Positions 51,910 through 60,040 of a stretch of DNA of 64,000 bases are shown in pieces. Location: positions 1,364,001-1,428,000 of the forward strand of contig NZ_BCTK01000001.1 in the NCBI RefSeq assembly GCF_001571245.1, read 5' to 3'. This DNA comes from Achromobacter piechaudii NBRC 102461. Lineage in GTDB: Bacteria > Pseudomonadota > Gammaproteobacteria > Burkholderiales > Burkholderiaceae_B. The notes below the pieces were generated by a model. It saw nothing but the letters and a program-made list of their open reading frames with translations, searched no databases and was not told the origin of the DNA. The position numbers and the translations under genes are program-made. Position 1 is the stretch's first letter. Each line of letters begins with the position of its first letter.

Positions 51910-52842
51910 TCAGCCCATCGCAGCCAGCATCAGATCCAGGTTCTGCACGGCCGCGCCGGATGCGCCCTTGCCCAGGTTGTCGAACACGGCCGTCAGCAGC
52001 ACCTGCCCGTGCTGCGCATTGCCATAGACGGCCAGCCGCAGGTCGTTGGTGCCGTTAAGCGCCTGCGGATCCAGATGCGTATGCGTGGCGGCGTCCTGCG
52101 TCGCCACCACCTGCACGTGCGTCGTTCCCGCGTACTGCTGTTGCAGGGCGTCGTGCAATTGCTGGCTGGTCACCCCGGCCGGCAGCAGGCGCAGTTCCAA
52201 CGCAACCGTCAAGACGATGCCCTGGCGGAACGCGCCGTAGGCCGGCACGAACACGGGCCGCTGCGTCAGCCCGGCATGCATTTCGATTTCGGGCGTGTGC
52301 TTATGCGCCAGACCCAGGCCGTATAGCTGAAACGCCGGGCCTTGCGGGCCGTCCGCGCTTTCATACGCGTCCACGCTGGCGCGGCCGCCGCCGGAATAGC
52401 CGGACACGGCGTGCACCACGGCCGGATAGTCGGCGGGCACCAGCCCCGCCTGGATCAACGGACGCAGCAAGGCGATGGCGCCCGTGGGATAGCAGCCGGG
52501 GTTGCTGACACGCTTGGCCTGCGCGATGGCTTCGGCCTGCCCCGCGCGCATTTCCGGAAAGCCATAGACCCAACCCGGCGTCGTGCGATGCGCCGAGCTG
52601 GCGTCGATGACGCGCACCGCAGGATTGACCACCGAGGCCGCGGCCTGGCGGGCGGGTTCGTCCGGCAGGCAAAGAATGGCGACGTCGCAGGCATTGATGG
52701 CCTCGGCTCGGCGCACCGGGTCTTTGCGCTCGGCGGCGGGCAACGTCAGCAGCCGCAGGTCGGTACGGCCATTGAGGCGTTCATGGATTTGCAGACCGGT
52801 CGTGCCTTGGTCGCCGTCGATGAAGACGAGGGGGTGGGTCAT
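51910..52842 (-). CDS. argC: N-acetyl-gamma-glutamyl-phosphate reductase
   Basis: 310 residues, the size of the shorter (type 2) ArgC group. N-terminal NADP-binding part with [17 protein letters not shown], then the catalytic Cys117 in [11 protein letters not shown], and [14 protein letters not shown] and HKHTPEIE in the C-terminal part. It reduces N-acetylglutamyl phosphate to the semialdehyde in arginine synthesis. Single gene, divergent from a LysR regulator 120 bases away. Confidence 0.94.
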   Translation of the reverse strand: MTHPLVFIDGDQGTTGLQIHERLNGRTDLRLLTLPAAERKDPVRRAEAINACDVAILCLPDEPARQAAASVVNPAVRVIDASSAHRTTPGWVYGFPEMRAGQAEAIAQAKRVSNPGCYPTGAIALLRPLIQAGLVPADYPAVVHAVSGYSGGGRASVDAYESADGPQGPAFQLYGLGLAHKHTPEIEMHAGLTQRPVFVPAYGAFRQGIVLTVALELRLLPAGVTSQQLHDALQQQYAGTTHVQVVATQDAATHTHLDPQALNGTNDLRLAVYGNAQHGQVLLTAVFDNLGKGASGAAVQNLDLMLAAMG

Positions 52843-52962
52843 GGCTGCTCCGTCAGTAAAGGAGGTGGGATCAGGATGTCGCCCACATCATCGACCGCAT
52901 CCGAGCATAAGAAAAGTCGAATATCATGATCGTCAAATTCATCTTTCCTGAACGATCTTCCC

Positions 52963-53856
52963 ATGCGTGAAATCAGCCTTGACCGCTTGCGCACCCTGGT
53001 CGCCATCGCCGACCTGGGCTCGTTCGCCGATGCCGCCCGAGCCTTGCATCTGGCGCCCCCCACCGTCAGCCTGCACGTGGCGGATCTGGAAGCCCGCATC
53101 GGCGCGCCGTTGCTCACGCGCAAGCGCGGACAGGTGCGGCCCACCACCATCGGCGAGACCTTGCTGGAACGCGCGCGCCGCCTGCTGGCCGAAGCCGATC
53201 AGGCGCTGGATGACGTGCAGCGCCAGGTGCAGGGCCTGTCCGGCCGAGTACGGCTGGGCGCGTCGACCGGCGCCATCGCGCATCTGTTGCCGCAAGCGCT
53301 GGAAACCCTGGGCCGCCATCATCCGGGCATCGACGTGCAGGTGGCGGTGCTGACTTCGCAGGAGACCCTGCAACGGCTCAATGAAGGCACGCTGGACGTG
53401 GGGCTGGTGGCGCTGCCCCAACCGCCTATCGATGGGTTGCTGATCAAACCGTGGCGGCGCGATCCGGTGATGGCCTTCATGCCCGCCAGCTGGGAGGCGC
53501 CCGCGCGCGTGACGCCGGCGTGGCTGGCCACCCGGCCCTTGATCCTGAACGACACCACGACGCGGCTGTCGCGCCAGACGGCCGAATGGTTTGCCGCCGC
53601 CGGCTTGAATCCGCGCGCGCGCATCCAGCTCAATTACAACGACGCCATCAAGAGCTTGGTCGCGGCCGGCTACGGCGCCACGCTGCTGCCGCACGAAGCC
53701 ACCGCGCCGCAGGCGGACGCACGCATCATCATGCGCGCGTTGCGCCCGGCGCTCTGGCGGCCGTTGGGCATCGCGCATCGCGCGGAAAAAGTCGAGCGCT
53801 CAACGCAGCACGTGCTGGACGTGCTGTGGCAACTGCGGGCCACGCGCGCTGCGTGA
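52963..53856 (+). CDS. LysR-family regulator divergent from argC
   Basis: 297 residues. Winged helix: LDRLRTLVAIADLGSFADAARALHLAPPTVSLHVADLEARI, then an effector domain from about 90 (GRVRLGASTGAIAHLLPQALETL). Divergent from argC across a short intergenic region, so argC is a possible target, though LysR genes next to unrelated genes are also common. Followed by 157 bases of AT-richer DNA before the MarR gene. Confidence 0.9.
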   Translation: MREISLDRLRTLVAIADLGSFADAARALHLAPPTVSLHVADLEARIGAPLLTRKRGQVRPTTIGETLLERARRLLAEADQALDDVQRQVQGLSGRVRLGASTGAIAHLLPQALETLGRHHPGIDVQVAVLTSQETLQRLNEGTLDVGLVALPQPPIDGLLIKPWRRDPVMAFMPASWEAPARVTPAWLATRPLILNDTTTRLSRQTAEWFAAAGLNPRARIQLNYNDAIKSLVAAGYGATLLPHEATAPQADARIIMRALRPALWRPLGIAHRAEKVERSTQHVLDVLWQLRATRAA

Positions 53857-53981
53857 ACGAGCTGGCGTCCGCACGCTCGCCGCGTAGACAAGTTTGTGCC
53901 AGGACGCGCGCAGCCCGATCCGGCTGGCGCCAGGATGCGCGCCACGTAAGCAAGGAAGGCGGATTTGATTTCGATCAATCG

Positions 53982-53996
53982 TATCGTGTAACGATA
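53982..53996. promoter_or_regulatory. Palindromic operator before the MarR gene
   Basis: TATCGT-GTA-ACGATA, perfect 6-base arms, immediately followed by TATATTAG which can serve as a -10 element, 18 bases before the GTG start. A MarR-type dimer bound here would cover the promoter, so autorepression is likely. Confidence 0.6.
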
Positions 53997-54013
53997 TATA
54001 TTAGAATTGCGCT

Positions 54014-54460
54014 GTGAAAACGTCTCCGTCCCCCACTCCCTTGTCTCCCGCCGACTACGAACTGTTGGCCGACTTTCGCTATGCGCTGCGCACATTCGCC
54101 GCATTTAGCGAAAGCGCCGCCGCAGAGCAGGCTCTGACGCCGCAGCAACATCAGACCTTGCTGGCCATCAAAGGCACGCGCAAGAGCGCGCCCGACCGGC
54201 GCGGTTTGTATGTGGGCGAAATCGCCGACCGCCTGCTGATCCGTCCGCATACGGCGGCGGAATTGGTAGGCCGGCTGGCGCGGCTGGACCTGGTCAGCCG
54301 CGAGGCGGATCCCGAAGATGGCCGCCGCGTCGAAGTCGTTCTGACCCCAAAAGCCGAACGCGTGCTGGAAAGCCTGTCCGCCTCGCACCTGGAAGAATTG
54401 CGCGCCATGCGGCCCTTGCTTGCCCGGCTGTTGACCCGCATCGGCGACGATCCGGTCTGA
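54014..54460 (+). CDS. MarR-family transcriptional regulator
   Basis: 148 residues starting at GTG. The winged helix has ALTPQQHQTLLAIKG, GEIADRLLIRPHTAAELVGRLARLDLVSREADPEDGRRVEVVLTPKAERVL (seen in parts), which is the MarR recognition helix and wing with the conserved Asp-Arg pair. Start and promoter are so close that the message may have almost no leader. Followed by an HPP-family membrane protein gene 92 bases downstream on the same strand, a possible target. Confidence 0.9.
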   Translation: MKTSPSPTPLSPADYELLADFRYALRTFAAFSESAAAEQALTPQQHQTLLAIKGTRKSAPDRRGLYVGEIADRLLIRPHTAAELVGRLARLDLVSREADPEDGRRVEVVLTPKAERVLESLSASHLEELRAMRPLLARLLTRIGDDPV

Positions 54461-54552
54461 GGGGCGCCGCATAAGCTCATGACAGGGCCGCTCGCCGCCG
54501 CATGATAAATTGTCGCCCCGCGACATATTTTCAAGCGCGCGAGGAGATCGTT

Positions 54553-55716
54553 TTGGGTGTGGCATTAAAGCGCTGGCTGGGCTCGTTCGCGCCAGCGCCG
54601 GTGGGCGTCAACGGACGCGAGAAATTGATCGGCGTGCTGGGCGCGCTGATCGGCTTGTTTTGCACGGAATGGGTGGGGCGACATGCGCTGGGCGCGGCCA
54701 ACCCGTGGTTTATCGCGCCCATGGGCGCATCGGCCGTGCTGCTGTTCGCCGCGCCCGCCAGTCCGCTGGCGCAACCCTGGTCCATCATGGCGGGCAATCT
54801 GGTGTCGGCCCTGATCGGCGTGTTCTGCGCGCAGATCATTCCGCTACCCGGCGTGGCCGCCGCCGTCGCGGTCGCCTTGTCCATCGGCGCCATGTTCAGC
54901 CTGCGCTGCCTGCATCCTCCCAGCGGCGCCGTGGCCCTGACGGCCGTGCTTGGCGGCCCTGCCGTCGCCAACCAGGGCTATGGCTTCGCGCTCTGGCCCG
55001 TGGGCCTCAATTCCCTGATCCTGCTGTGCATCGCCGTGGCGTTCAACGGCGCGTTCAAGCGCAACTACCCGCGCCGCCACGCCGACCCCGCGCAGAACCA
55101 CCACACGCGCGACGCCGCGCCCAGCACGCGCCTGGGCTTCAGCCGGGCGGATCTGGACGACGCGCTGGCCCAGCGCGGCGAATTGCTGGACATCAGCAAG
55201 GAAGACCTGGAAGACATCGTGCTGGCCGCCGAGCTGCGCGCCAGCGTGCGCCGTTTTGGTGACGTGAGCTGCGCCGACATCATGTCCCGCGACGTCGTCA
55301 CCGTGGACCAAAATGCGCCGCTGGACCACGCCATCCGCTTGCTGGACCGCCATCGGCTGCAAGCCTTGCCTGTGCTGGACGCGGCGGGCCGCTACGCGGG
55401 CATGGTGTCGCAGGCCGACGTGCTGGCGCGCAACGCGCGTCCGCTGGCCGCGCTGCCGGACGGCACCGTCCCGCAGACGTTGCTGGTGGCCGATTGCCTG
55501 CGCAGCGAGGTGCCCTTCGCCACGCCCGGTCTGCCGGTGATCGAGCTGGCCCGTCCCATGTCGGACAGCGTGCATTGCGTGCCGGTACTGGACGCATCGC
55601 GCACGCTCTTGGGCCTGGTGACGCAGTCGGACCTGATCGCGGCGCTGTATCAGATGGCCGTGTCGGCCAGCTCGCAGGCCGACGCCGCCGGCAATGCGCC
55701 CCAGCGCGCCGCCTGA
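54553..55716 (+). CDS. HPP-family membrane protein with two CBS domains
   Basis: 387 residues starting at TTG, chosen because GAGGAG is 6 bases upstream and no ATG exists nearby. About five transmembrane segments form the HPP domain, with the name motif in CLHPPSGAVALTAVLG and GANPWF-type sequence (AANPWFIAPMGASAV). From 225 to the end are a linker and a CBS pair (ADIMSRDVVTVDQNAPLDHAI... and VADCLRSEVPFATPGLPV), which usually bind adenine nucleotides. HPP proteins are linked to nitrite transport in plastids and cyanobacteria; the bacterial role is uncertain. Confidence 0.88.
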   Translation: MGVALKRWLGSFAPAPVGVNGREKLIGVLGALIGLFCTEWVGRHALGAANPWFIAPMGASAVLLFAAPASPLAQPWSIMAGNLVSALIGVFCAQIIPLPGVAAAVAVALSIGAMFSLRCLHPPSGAVALTAVLGGPAVANQGYGFALWPVGLNSLILLCIAVAFNGAFKRNYPRRHADPAQNHHTRDAAPSTRLGFSRADLDDALAQRGELLDISKEDLEDIVLAAELRASVRRFGDVSCADIMSRDVVTVDQNAPLDHAIRLLDRHRLQALPVLDAAGRYAGMVSQADVLARNARPLAALPDGTVPQTLLVADCLRSEVPFATPGLPVIELARPMSDSVHCVPVLDASRTLLGLVTQSDLIAALYQMAVSASSQADAAGNAPQRAA

Positions 55717-55720
55717 CGCC

Positions 55721-55736
55721 TCCGTAGCCCTACGGA
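55721..55736. promoter_or_regulatory. TCCGTA-N4-TACGGA palindrome before the histidine kinase gene
   Basis: Perfect 6-base arms, 38 bases upstream of the kinase GTG start and 5 bases after the HPP gene stop. The same palindrome occurs at 57851-57866 before the secreted protein gene. Probable binding site of the LuxR/FixJ-type response regulator of this locus. Confidence 0.6.
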
Positions 55737-55773
55737 TTCCGGCGCGCGCTTGCCGCAAGGCATAATTTCACGC

Positions 55774-57210
55774 GTGAATCCCCTATCGCGTCCGCGCGCC
55801 CTCCTCTGCTGGCTGGTCCTGTTCTGTCTGGGCGCGGCCTGGATTGCCCGCCAGGAATACCTGGACCAGCACGACCGCTTCTTTCAAAGCACCAGCATCG
55901 CCCAGCGCATGCTGAGTCAGAAGACCGTGCAGCACGAGGCCGTGCTGGCCACGCTGACGGCCTTGTCGCACCCGCCCACCCCCGAACGCCTGTACCCCAG
56001 CCTGCACCCGGCGATGCCGCAACTGCTGGGCCTGGGCTATCTGGCCGATGGCGCCTGGGCCGGCAGCCTGCCGCCGCCTTCGGATCTGTCCGCCGCCGTG
56101 ACGCGCGCCGGGCAGTTGGGCAGACCGGTGACGCTGCCCGTGGACGACGCCCGTTACTGGCTGATCGCGCCGTCCAGCTGGAGCCTGCTGATCGATGCCC
56201 GCCAGTTGGTGCCCGCTGCCGACTTCCCGCCCGGCTTGAGCAACCTGAGCCTGCTGGTGGACAAACGCCCGCTGACGCTGCTGGACAAGCAGCCGCAGGA
56301 CGCGCCCGGTCTGCCCATGGTGCTGCAAAAGCCGCTGGGCGCGGCCAGCCAGCCTTTCACGATGCACAGCAGCCGCACCCTGACCCCGTCCTGGTGGCCG
56401 TGGAAGGCGTGGCTGGCCTGGGCGCTCGCCAGCGCCCTGCTGGTGGCCGCCGCCGCCGCTTGGCAACGTTCACGCGCCGAAGCGCGCCGGCAGCAGGCAG
56501 AGGCACGTCTGGCCGCCATGGCGCGTCTTAGCACGCTGGGCGAAATGGCGGCCGGCATCGCGCACGAATTGAACCAGCCCCTGACCGCCATCCTGGCGCA
56601 GACGCGCGCCGCCGAGCGCATGCTGGACGACGAAGACGAACGCCCCGCCGTGCGCCACGCGCTCTTGGCCAGCGCCGAGCAGGCCAAGCGCGCGGCCGAC
56701 ATCATCAGCCGCATGCGAGCGCTGGTGCAGCCGCGTTCGCCCGCCCGGCGCGAAGCGCTGGATCCGGACGCGCTGGTCGCTTCGCTGCGCTTTCTGCGCG
56801 AAGCCGAACTGGCCCGGCAAGGCATCCGTCTGGCCTGGCGTAACGCCAGCCCCGGCGCGCGCCCGCTGGGCGACCGCGTGGCGCTGGAACAGATCCTGCA
56901 CAACCTGGTGCAAAACGCCGCCGACGCCGTGGCCGCCACCGACGGCCCGCGCCTGATCCAGCTGGAAGGCCGGCTGGACGGCGACCAATACCGATTCAGC
57001 GTCAGCGACAGCGGCCCCGGCATCGCCACCGACGCGCTGCCGCGCCTGTTCACGCCGTTCTACACCACCCGCGCCGAAGGCATGGGGCTGGGGCTGGCCT
57101 TGTGCGAAACGCTGGCCGGGTCGATGGACGGCCGCATCGCCGCGCGCAATCTCAAACCCACGGGCGCCTGCTTCACCGTCAGCCTGCCTTGCAGCAAGGG
57201 CTCCGCATGA
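55774..57210 (+). CDS. Sensor histidine kinase (DctB/FixL-like C-terminal module)
   Basis: 478 residues from GTG at 55774. One membrane segment at 10-24 and another at 211-230 enclose a periplasmic sensor of about 185 residues without a recognised family. HisKA has His264 in MAAGIAHELNQPLTAIL; the ATPase domain has ILHNLVQNAADAVAA, SDSGPGI and GMGLGLALCETL. The HELNQPL form is typical of kinases that pair with FixJ/NarL-type regulators. Stop overlaps the response regulator start by ATGA. Confidence 0.92.
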   Translation: MNPLSRPRALLCWLVLFCLGAAWIARQEYLDQHDRFFQSTSIAQRMLSQKTVQHEAVLATLTALSHPPTPERLYPSLHPAMPQLLGLGYLADGAWAGSLPPPSDLSAAVTRAGQLGRPVTLPVDDARYWLIAPSSWSLLIDARQLVPAADFPPGLSNLSLLVDKRPLTLLDKQPQDAPGLPMVLQKPLGAASQPFTMHSSRTLTPSWWPWKAWLAWALASALLVAAAAAWQRSRAEARRQQAEARLAAMARLSTLGEMAAGIAHELNQPLTAILAQTRAAERMLDDEDERPAVRHALLASAEQAKRAADIISRMRALVQPRSPARREALDPDALVASLRFLREAELARQGIRLAWRNASPGARPLGDRVALEQILHNLVQNAADAVAATDGPRLIQLEGRLDGDQYRFSVSDSGPGIATDALPRLFTPFYTTRAEGMGLGLALCETLAGSMDGRIAARNLKPTGACFTVSLPCSKGSA

Positions 57211-57836
57211 ATCCTTCCCCCGCGCGCACAGTCCAGCATTCTCCGCTGGTGTATCTGGTGGACGACGACGACGCCGTGCGCGACGCGCTGGCGCTGCTGC
57301 TGCGCAGCGTCGGCCTGGCCAGCAGCGGCTTTGGCGATCCGCAGGCGTTCCTGTCGCAACTGCCCGCCAGCGCGATCGGCTGCGTCGTGCTGGACATCCG
57401 CATGCCCGGCATCAGCGGCCTGGACGTGCTCAGTCGGCTGGCAGAACAATCCGACCTGCCGGTCGTCATGCTGACCGGGCACGCCAACGTGGACCTGTGC
57501 CGTCGCGCCTTCAAGGGCGGCGCCATGGAATTCCTGCAAAAGCCGGTGGACGACGACGTGTTCCTGGATGCCGTGCAGGCCGCCGTGCGCACGCATATCG
57601 CCAGCCGCGAACGGCTGGCCGTAACGCAGGCCGCCGCCGATCGGCTGGCGCGCCTGTCCGGCCGCGAACACGACGTGCTGGAACGCATCGTGCGCGGCAT
57701 GAGCAACAAGGAAATCGCGCGCGAATTCGATCTGTCTCCCCGCACCGTCGAAACGTACCGCGCCAACGTCTTTGCCAAGCTCGAAGCGGACTCGCTGGCG
57801 CAGTTGATCCGCCAGTACGCGACCCTGCTCGACTAG
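57207..57836 (+). CDS. FixJ-type response regulator
   Basis: 209 residues. Receiver domain 13-130 with Asp-rich VYLVDDDDAV, phospho-acceptor Asp63 in VVLDIRMPG, MLTGHANV and LQKPVDD. A LuxR-type helix-turn-helix follows (LSGREHDVLERIVRGMSNKEIAREFDLSPRTVETY in parts). Coupled by ATGA to the sensor kinase. Identical palindromes before the kinase gene and before the next gene indicate that it controls both. Confidence 0.93.
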   Translation: MNPSPARTVQHSPLVYLVDDDDAVRDALALLLRSVGLASSGFGDPQAFLSQLPASAIGCVVLDIRMPGISGLDVLSRLAEQSDLPVVMLTGHANVDLCRRAFKGGAMEFLQKPVDDDVFLDAVQAAVRTHIASRERLAVTQAAADRLARLSGREHDVLERIVRGMSNKEIAREFDLSPRTVETYRANVFAKLEADSLAQLIRQYATLLD

Positions 57837-57848
57837 CGCCGCCCGCGC

Positions 57849-57868
57849 CCTCCGTAACGCTACGGAGG
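57849..57868. promoter_or_regulatory. Second TCCGTA-N4-TACGGA palindrome, before the GlcG/HbpS-like gene
   Basis: CCTCCGTA-ACGC-TACGGAGG, perfect 8-base arms, 13 bases after the response regulator stop and 90 bases before the next start. It contains the 6-base arms of the site at 55721. No T-run follows, so a terminator role is unlikely. Confidence 0.62.
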
Positions 57869-57957
57869 CGCGCGAGTAGTCGGGCGTATACCGCGCAAGC
57901 GGCGTTTTGGCCACACTGACTGCTCCTTCCAAACGCTATGAATTAAGGATGCAGACC

Positions 57958-58446
57958 ATGAACCGGATCACGCTCGCCACCTTGTTGTCCACGCTGGCGT
58001 TCGCCGGCGCCGCCCACGCCGCCGTGCTGACGGAAAGCAACCTGTCGATGGCCGACGCTCAGAAGCTCGCCACCGCCACCGTCGCCGCCTGCCAGGCCAA
58101 GGGCTACAACGTCAGCGCCTCGGTCGTGGACCGCGCCGGCCTGCTCAAGGCCTTTGCCCGCGCCGACAATGCCGGCCCGCACACCATCGAGGCCAGCCGC
58201 GCCAAGGCGTTCACCGCCGTGTCGGCCAAGACGCCCACGCTGACCATGATGGAAAACGCGCAGAAGAATCCCGGCGCGGCCAACCTGACCGATATCCCGG
58301 GCTTTCTGCTGCTGGGTGGCGGCGTGCCGGTCAAGGCCGGCGGCAATGTGATCGGCGCCATCGGCGTGGCTGGCGCGCCGGGCGGCAACCTGGACGCCCA
58401 ATGCGCCGACGCCGTCCTGGAAGAGAACGCGGCCATGTTCAAGTAA
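57958..58446 (+). CDS. Exported GlcG/HbpS-family (heme-binding-like) protein
   Basis: 162 residues from the ATG after AAGGATGCAGACC. Signal peptide 1-22 (ending AAHAA). The mature protein is one GlcG/HbpS domain: LSMADAQKLATATVAACQAKGYNVSASVVDRAG, TIEASRAKAFTAVS, GGVPVKAGGNVIGAIGVAGA. HbpS, a member of this family, is a secreted heme sensor that modulates a histidine kinase. Here the gene directly follows a kinase/regulator pair and shares its palindrome, so a similar sensor-accessory role is an attractive guess; many members have unknown function. Confidence 0.9.
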   Translation: MNRITLATLLSTLAFAGAAHAAVLTESNLSMADAQKLATATVAACQAKGYNVSASVVDRAGLLKAFARADNAGPHTIEASRAKAFTAVSAKTPTLTMMENAQKNPGAANLTDIPGFLLLGGGVPVKAGGNVIGAIGVAGAPGGNLDAQCADAVLEENAAMFK

Positions 58447-58563
58447 GCAGCGGCGGGCCGGGCCATCCAGGCCCGCCCGCTTCCGCGATTGGCGCGCGCG
58501 GCGCCAACAGGCTAGGCTTACGGCGCCCCTACCCAAAAAGCGCCGCTGACCGCCCCAGACCTT

Positions 58564-59964
58564 ATGCCCCTGCCGCCGCGCCCCGCCTTGCTGGACGAAA
58601 CGCTACGCATCGTCACCCGCCGTTATCAAGTGCCCGCCACCCCCAACGGGGATAGCGGACCGGCCTCGCGCCATTGCGCCACGCGCCTGGCCATCGCCAT
58701 CGACCGCGCCCGCCAGGCGCTGGCGCTTGGCGTCACCCCCTCGGACTCGATCCAGCAGGACTTCATCGACGCCCTCGCCCAGCTGATCCATGAAGCCATG
58801 CGGCCGGATCACGGCGACCCCGCCATCCAGGCGATGGTGCTGCGCCATCAAGCCCCCCAGGTACGCGAATACGCCTCGCTGTCGGCCGACGCCGAAGCCG
58901 ACCGCCGCGACGTCGTGGCGGCCGTCAATGCCATCGCCCATCCCGCGAAACTGGAACGCATGCAACCCGGCCCGCTGCGCGTGGCGCTGACCCAGCTTCA
59001 GGCAGCCGCGACCGCCGCGTCCTGGCAGGCGCTGTCCCAGGCCGCCGCGCGCCTGGCGGCCATGCCCGATGCGGACAACGACGCCGCCCGGTCGACCAGC
59101 CTGTCACGCAGCCTGACCCGCCTGCGCGAGGGTGCGGCGCTGGACCGCCTGAAGCGGCTGGATGACTTGGCGCTGGACCCGCAGGTGCGGCGCTACCAAT
59201 CGCTATGGAACCGCAACGGCCCTCGCTCTGGCAGCCCGGACGCCGTCGCGCTAGGCGTGGCCGCCCAGCAGCGCGGTGCAGCCGTCGAGGCGCGCGCGGC
59301 GCATGCCCTGCAAGCCTTGGCAGACCGGCTCAACGAGGGGCCGGAAGGCGCTGACGCCTATCGCGTGGTGACCTCGATGCACGTACCGCCCGCGCTGCCG
59401 GGCGAAGCCGACCGCGCCAAGAGCGAATGGGACGCCGCCCTGTTGCGCCGCGCCGGCCCACCCCAAGCGCATCCGACCTGGGACGTCTGCCTGCTGGTCG
59501 AAGCCAAGGCCTCGGTGGATGCCGCCAGCACCGACTTCGCGCGCCTGTTGCGCGGGCTGGCGCGGCTGGCGCAGGCCGAGCCGGACGCCGTCTACCCGTT
59601 CCAGACGCATCAGGGCCTTGTACCGCTGCGTGGCGAGTCGCTTTGCGCCTTGCCCACGGACGGGCCTGAATTGGTCCATGCTGTGCTTTATTGCAGCGAC
59701 GCGCCCGCCGACAACACGCCACGCCTGCTCAACGCCGCCAGCCGGATGCAGCTGCTGTCCGCGCCGGCAAGCGTGGCGTTCGCCAGCCAGCTTGCGTGCG
59801 GACGGCCCGCGGACACGCAGCTGCTGACGGCCGTTTGGCAGCAATTATTGACGTCGCCGCAATGGGCCGGCGTGCTGAATCAATATCCGCAGTTGCACCA
59901 GGTGCGCGCGCTGATGGTGCATGCCGACGACCTGTTGGCAGCCGCGCAACAGCCCATGATGTAA
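58564..59964 (+). CDS. Protein of unknown function with a possible PD-(D/E)XK nuclease-like core
   Basis: 466 residues, no signal peptide or membrane segment. The first 230 are mostly alpha-helical and Ala-rich. In the second half Glu242 (AAVEARAAHAL), Asp290 (KSEWDAALL) and Glu313-x-Lys315 (WDVCLLVEAKAS) follow the order and spacing of a PD-(D/E)XK active site: helix Glu, strand Asp, strand ExK. I know no family name for it. Flanked by the GlcG-like gene and a diguanylate cyclase gene, which give no hint. A nuclease function is only a hypothesis. Confidence 0.75.
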   Translation: MPLPPRPALLDETLRIVTRRYQVPATPNGDSGPASRHCATRLAIAIDRARQALALGVTPSDSIQQDFIDALAQLIHEAMRPDHGDPAIQAMVLRHQAPQVREYASLSADAEADRRDVVAAVNAIAHPAKLERMQPGPLRVALTQLQAAATAASWQALSQAAARLAAMPDADNDAARSTSLSRSLTRLREGAALDRLKRLDDLALDPQVRRYQSLWNRNGPRSGSPDAVALGVAAQQRGAAVEARAAHALQALADRLNEGPEGADAYRVVTSMHVPPALPGEADRAKSEWDAALLRRAGPPQAHPTWDVCLLVEAKASVDAASTDFARLLRGLARLAQAEPDAVYPFQTHQGLVPLRGESLCALPTDGPELVHAVLYCSDAPADNTPRLLNAASRMQLLSAPASVAFASQLACGRPADTQLLTAVWQQLLTSPQWAGVLNQYPQLHQVRALMVHADDLLAAAQQPMM

Positions 59965-60040
59965 CAGGGAACGCGCGTTTTTTTCCACGTAAAATCCCGC
60001 AGTCGGCAGCGCCGTGTCGGCATCATGCTGATACCTTGGG

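Noticed and set aside
58447-58563. GC-rich short inverted repeats after the GlcG/HbpS-like gene
   Set aside because: Stem of GGGC/GCCC type without T-run; expected by chance in such GC-rich DNA.
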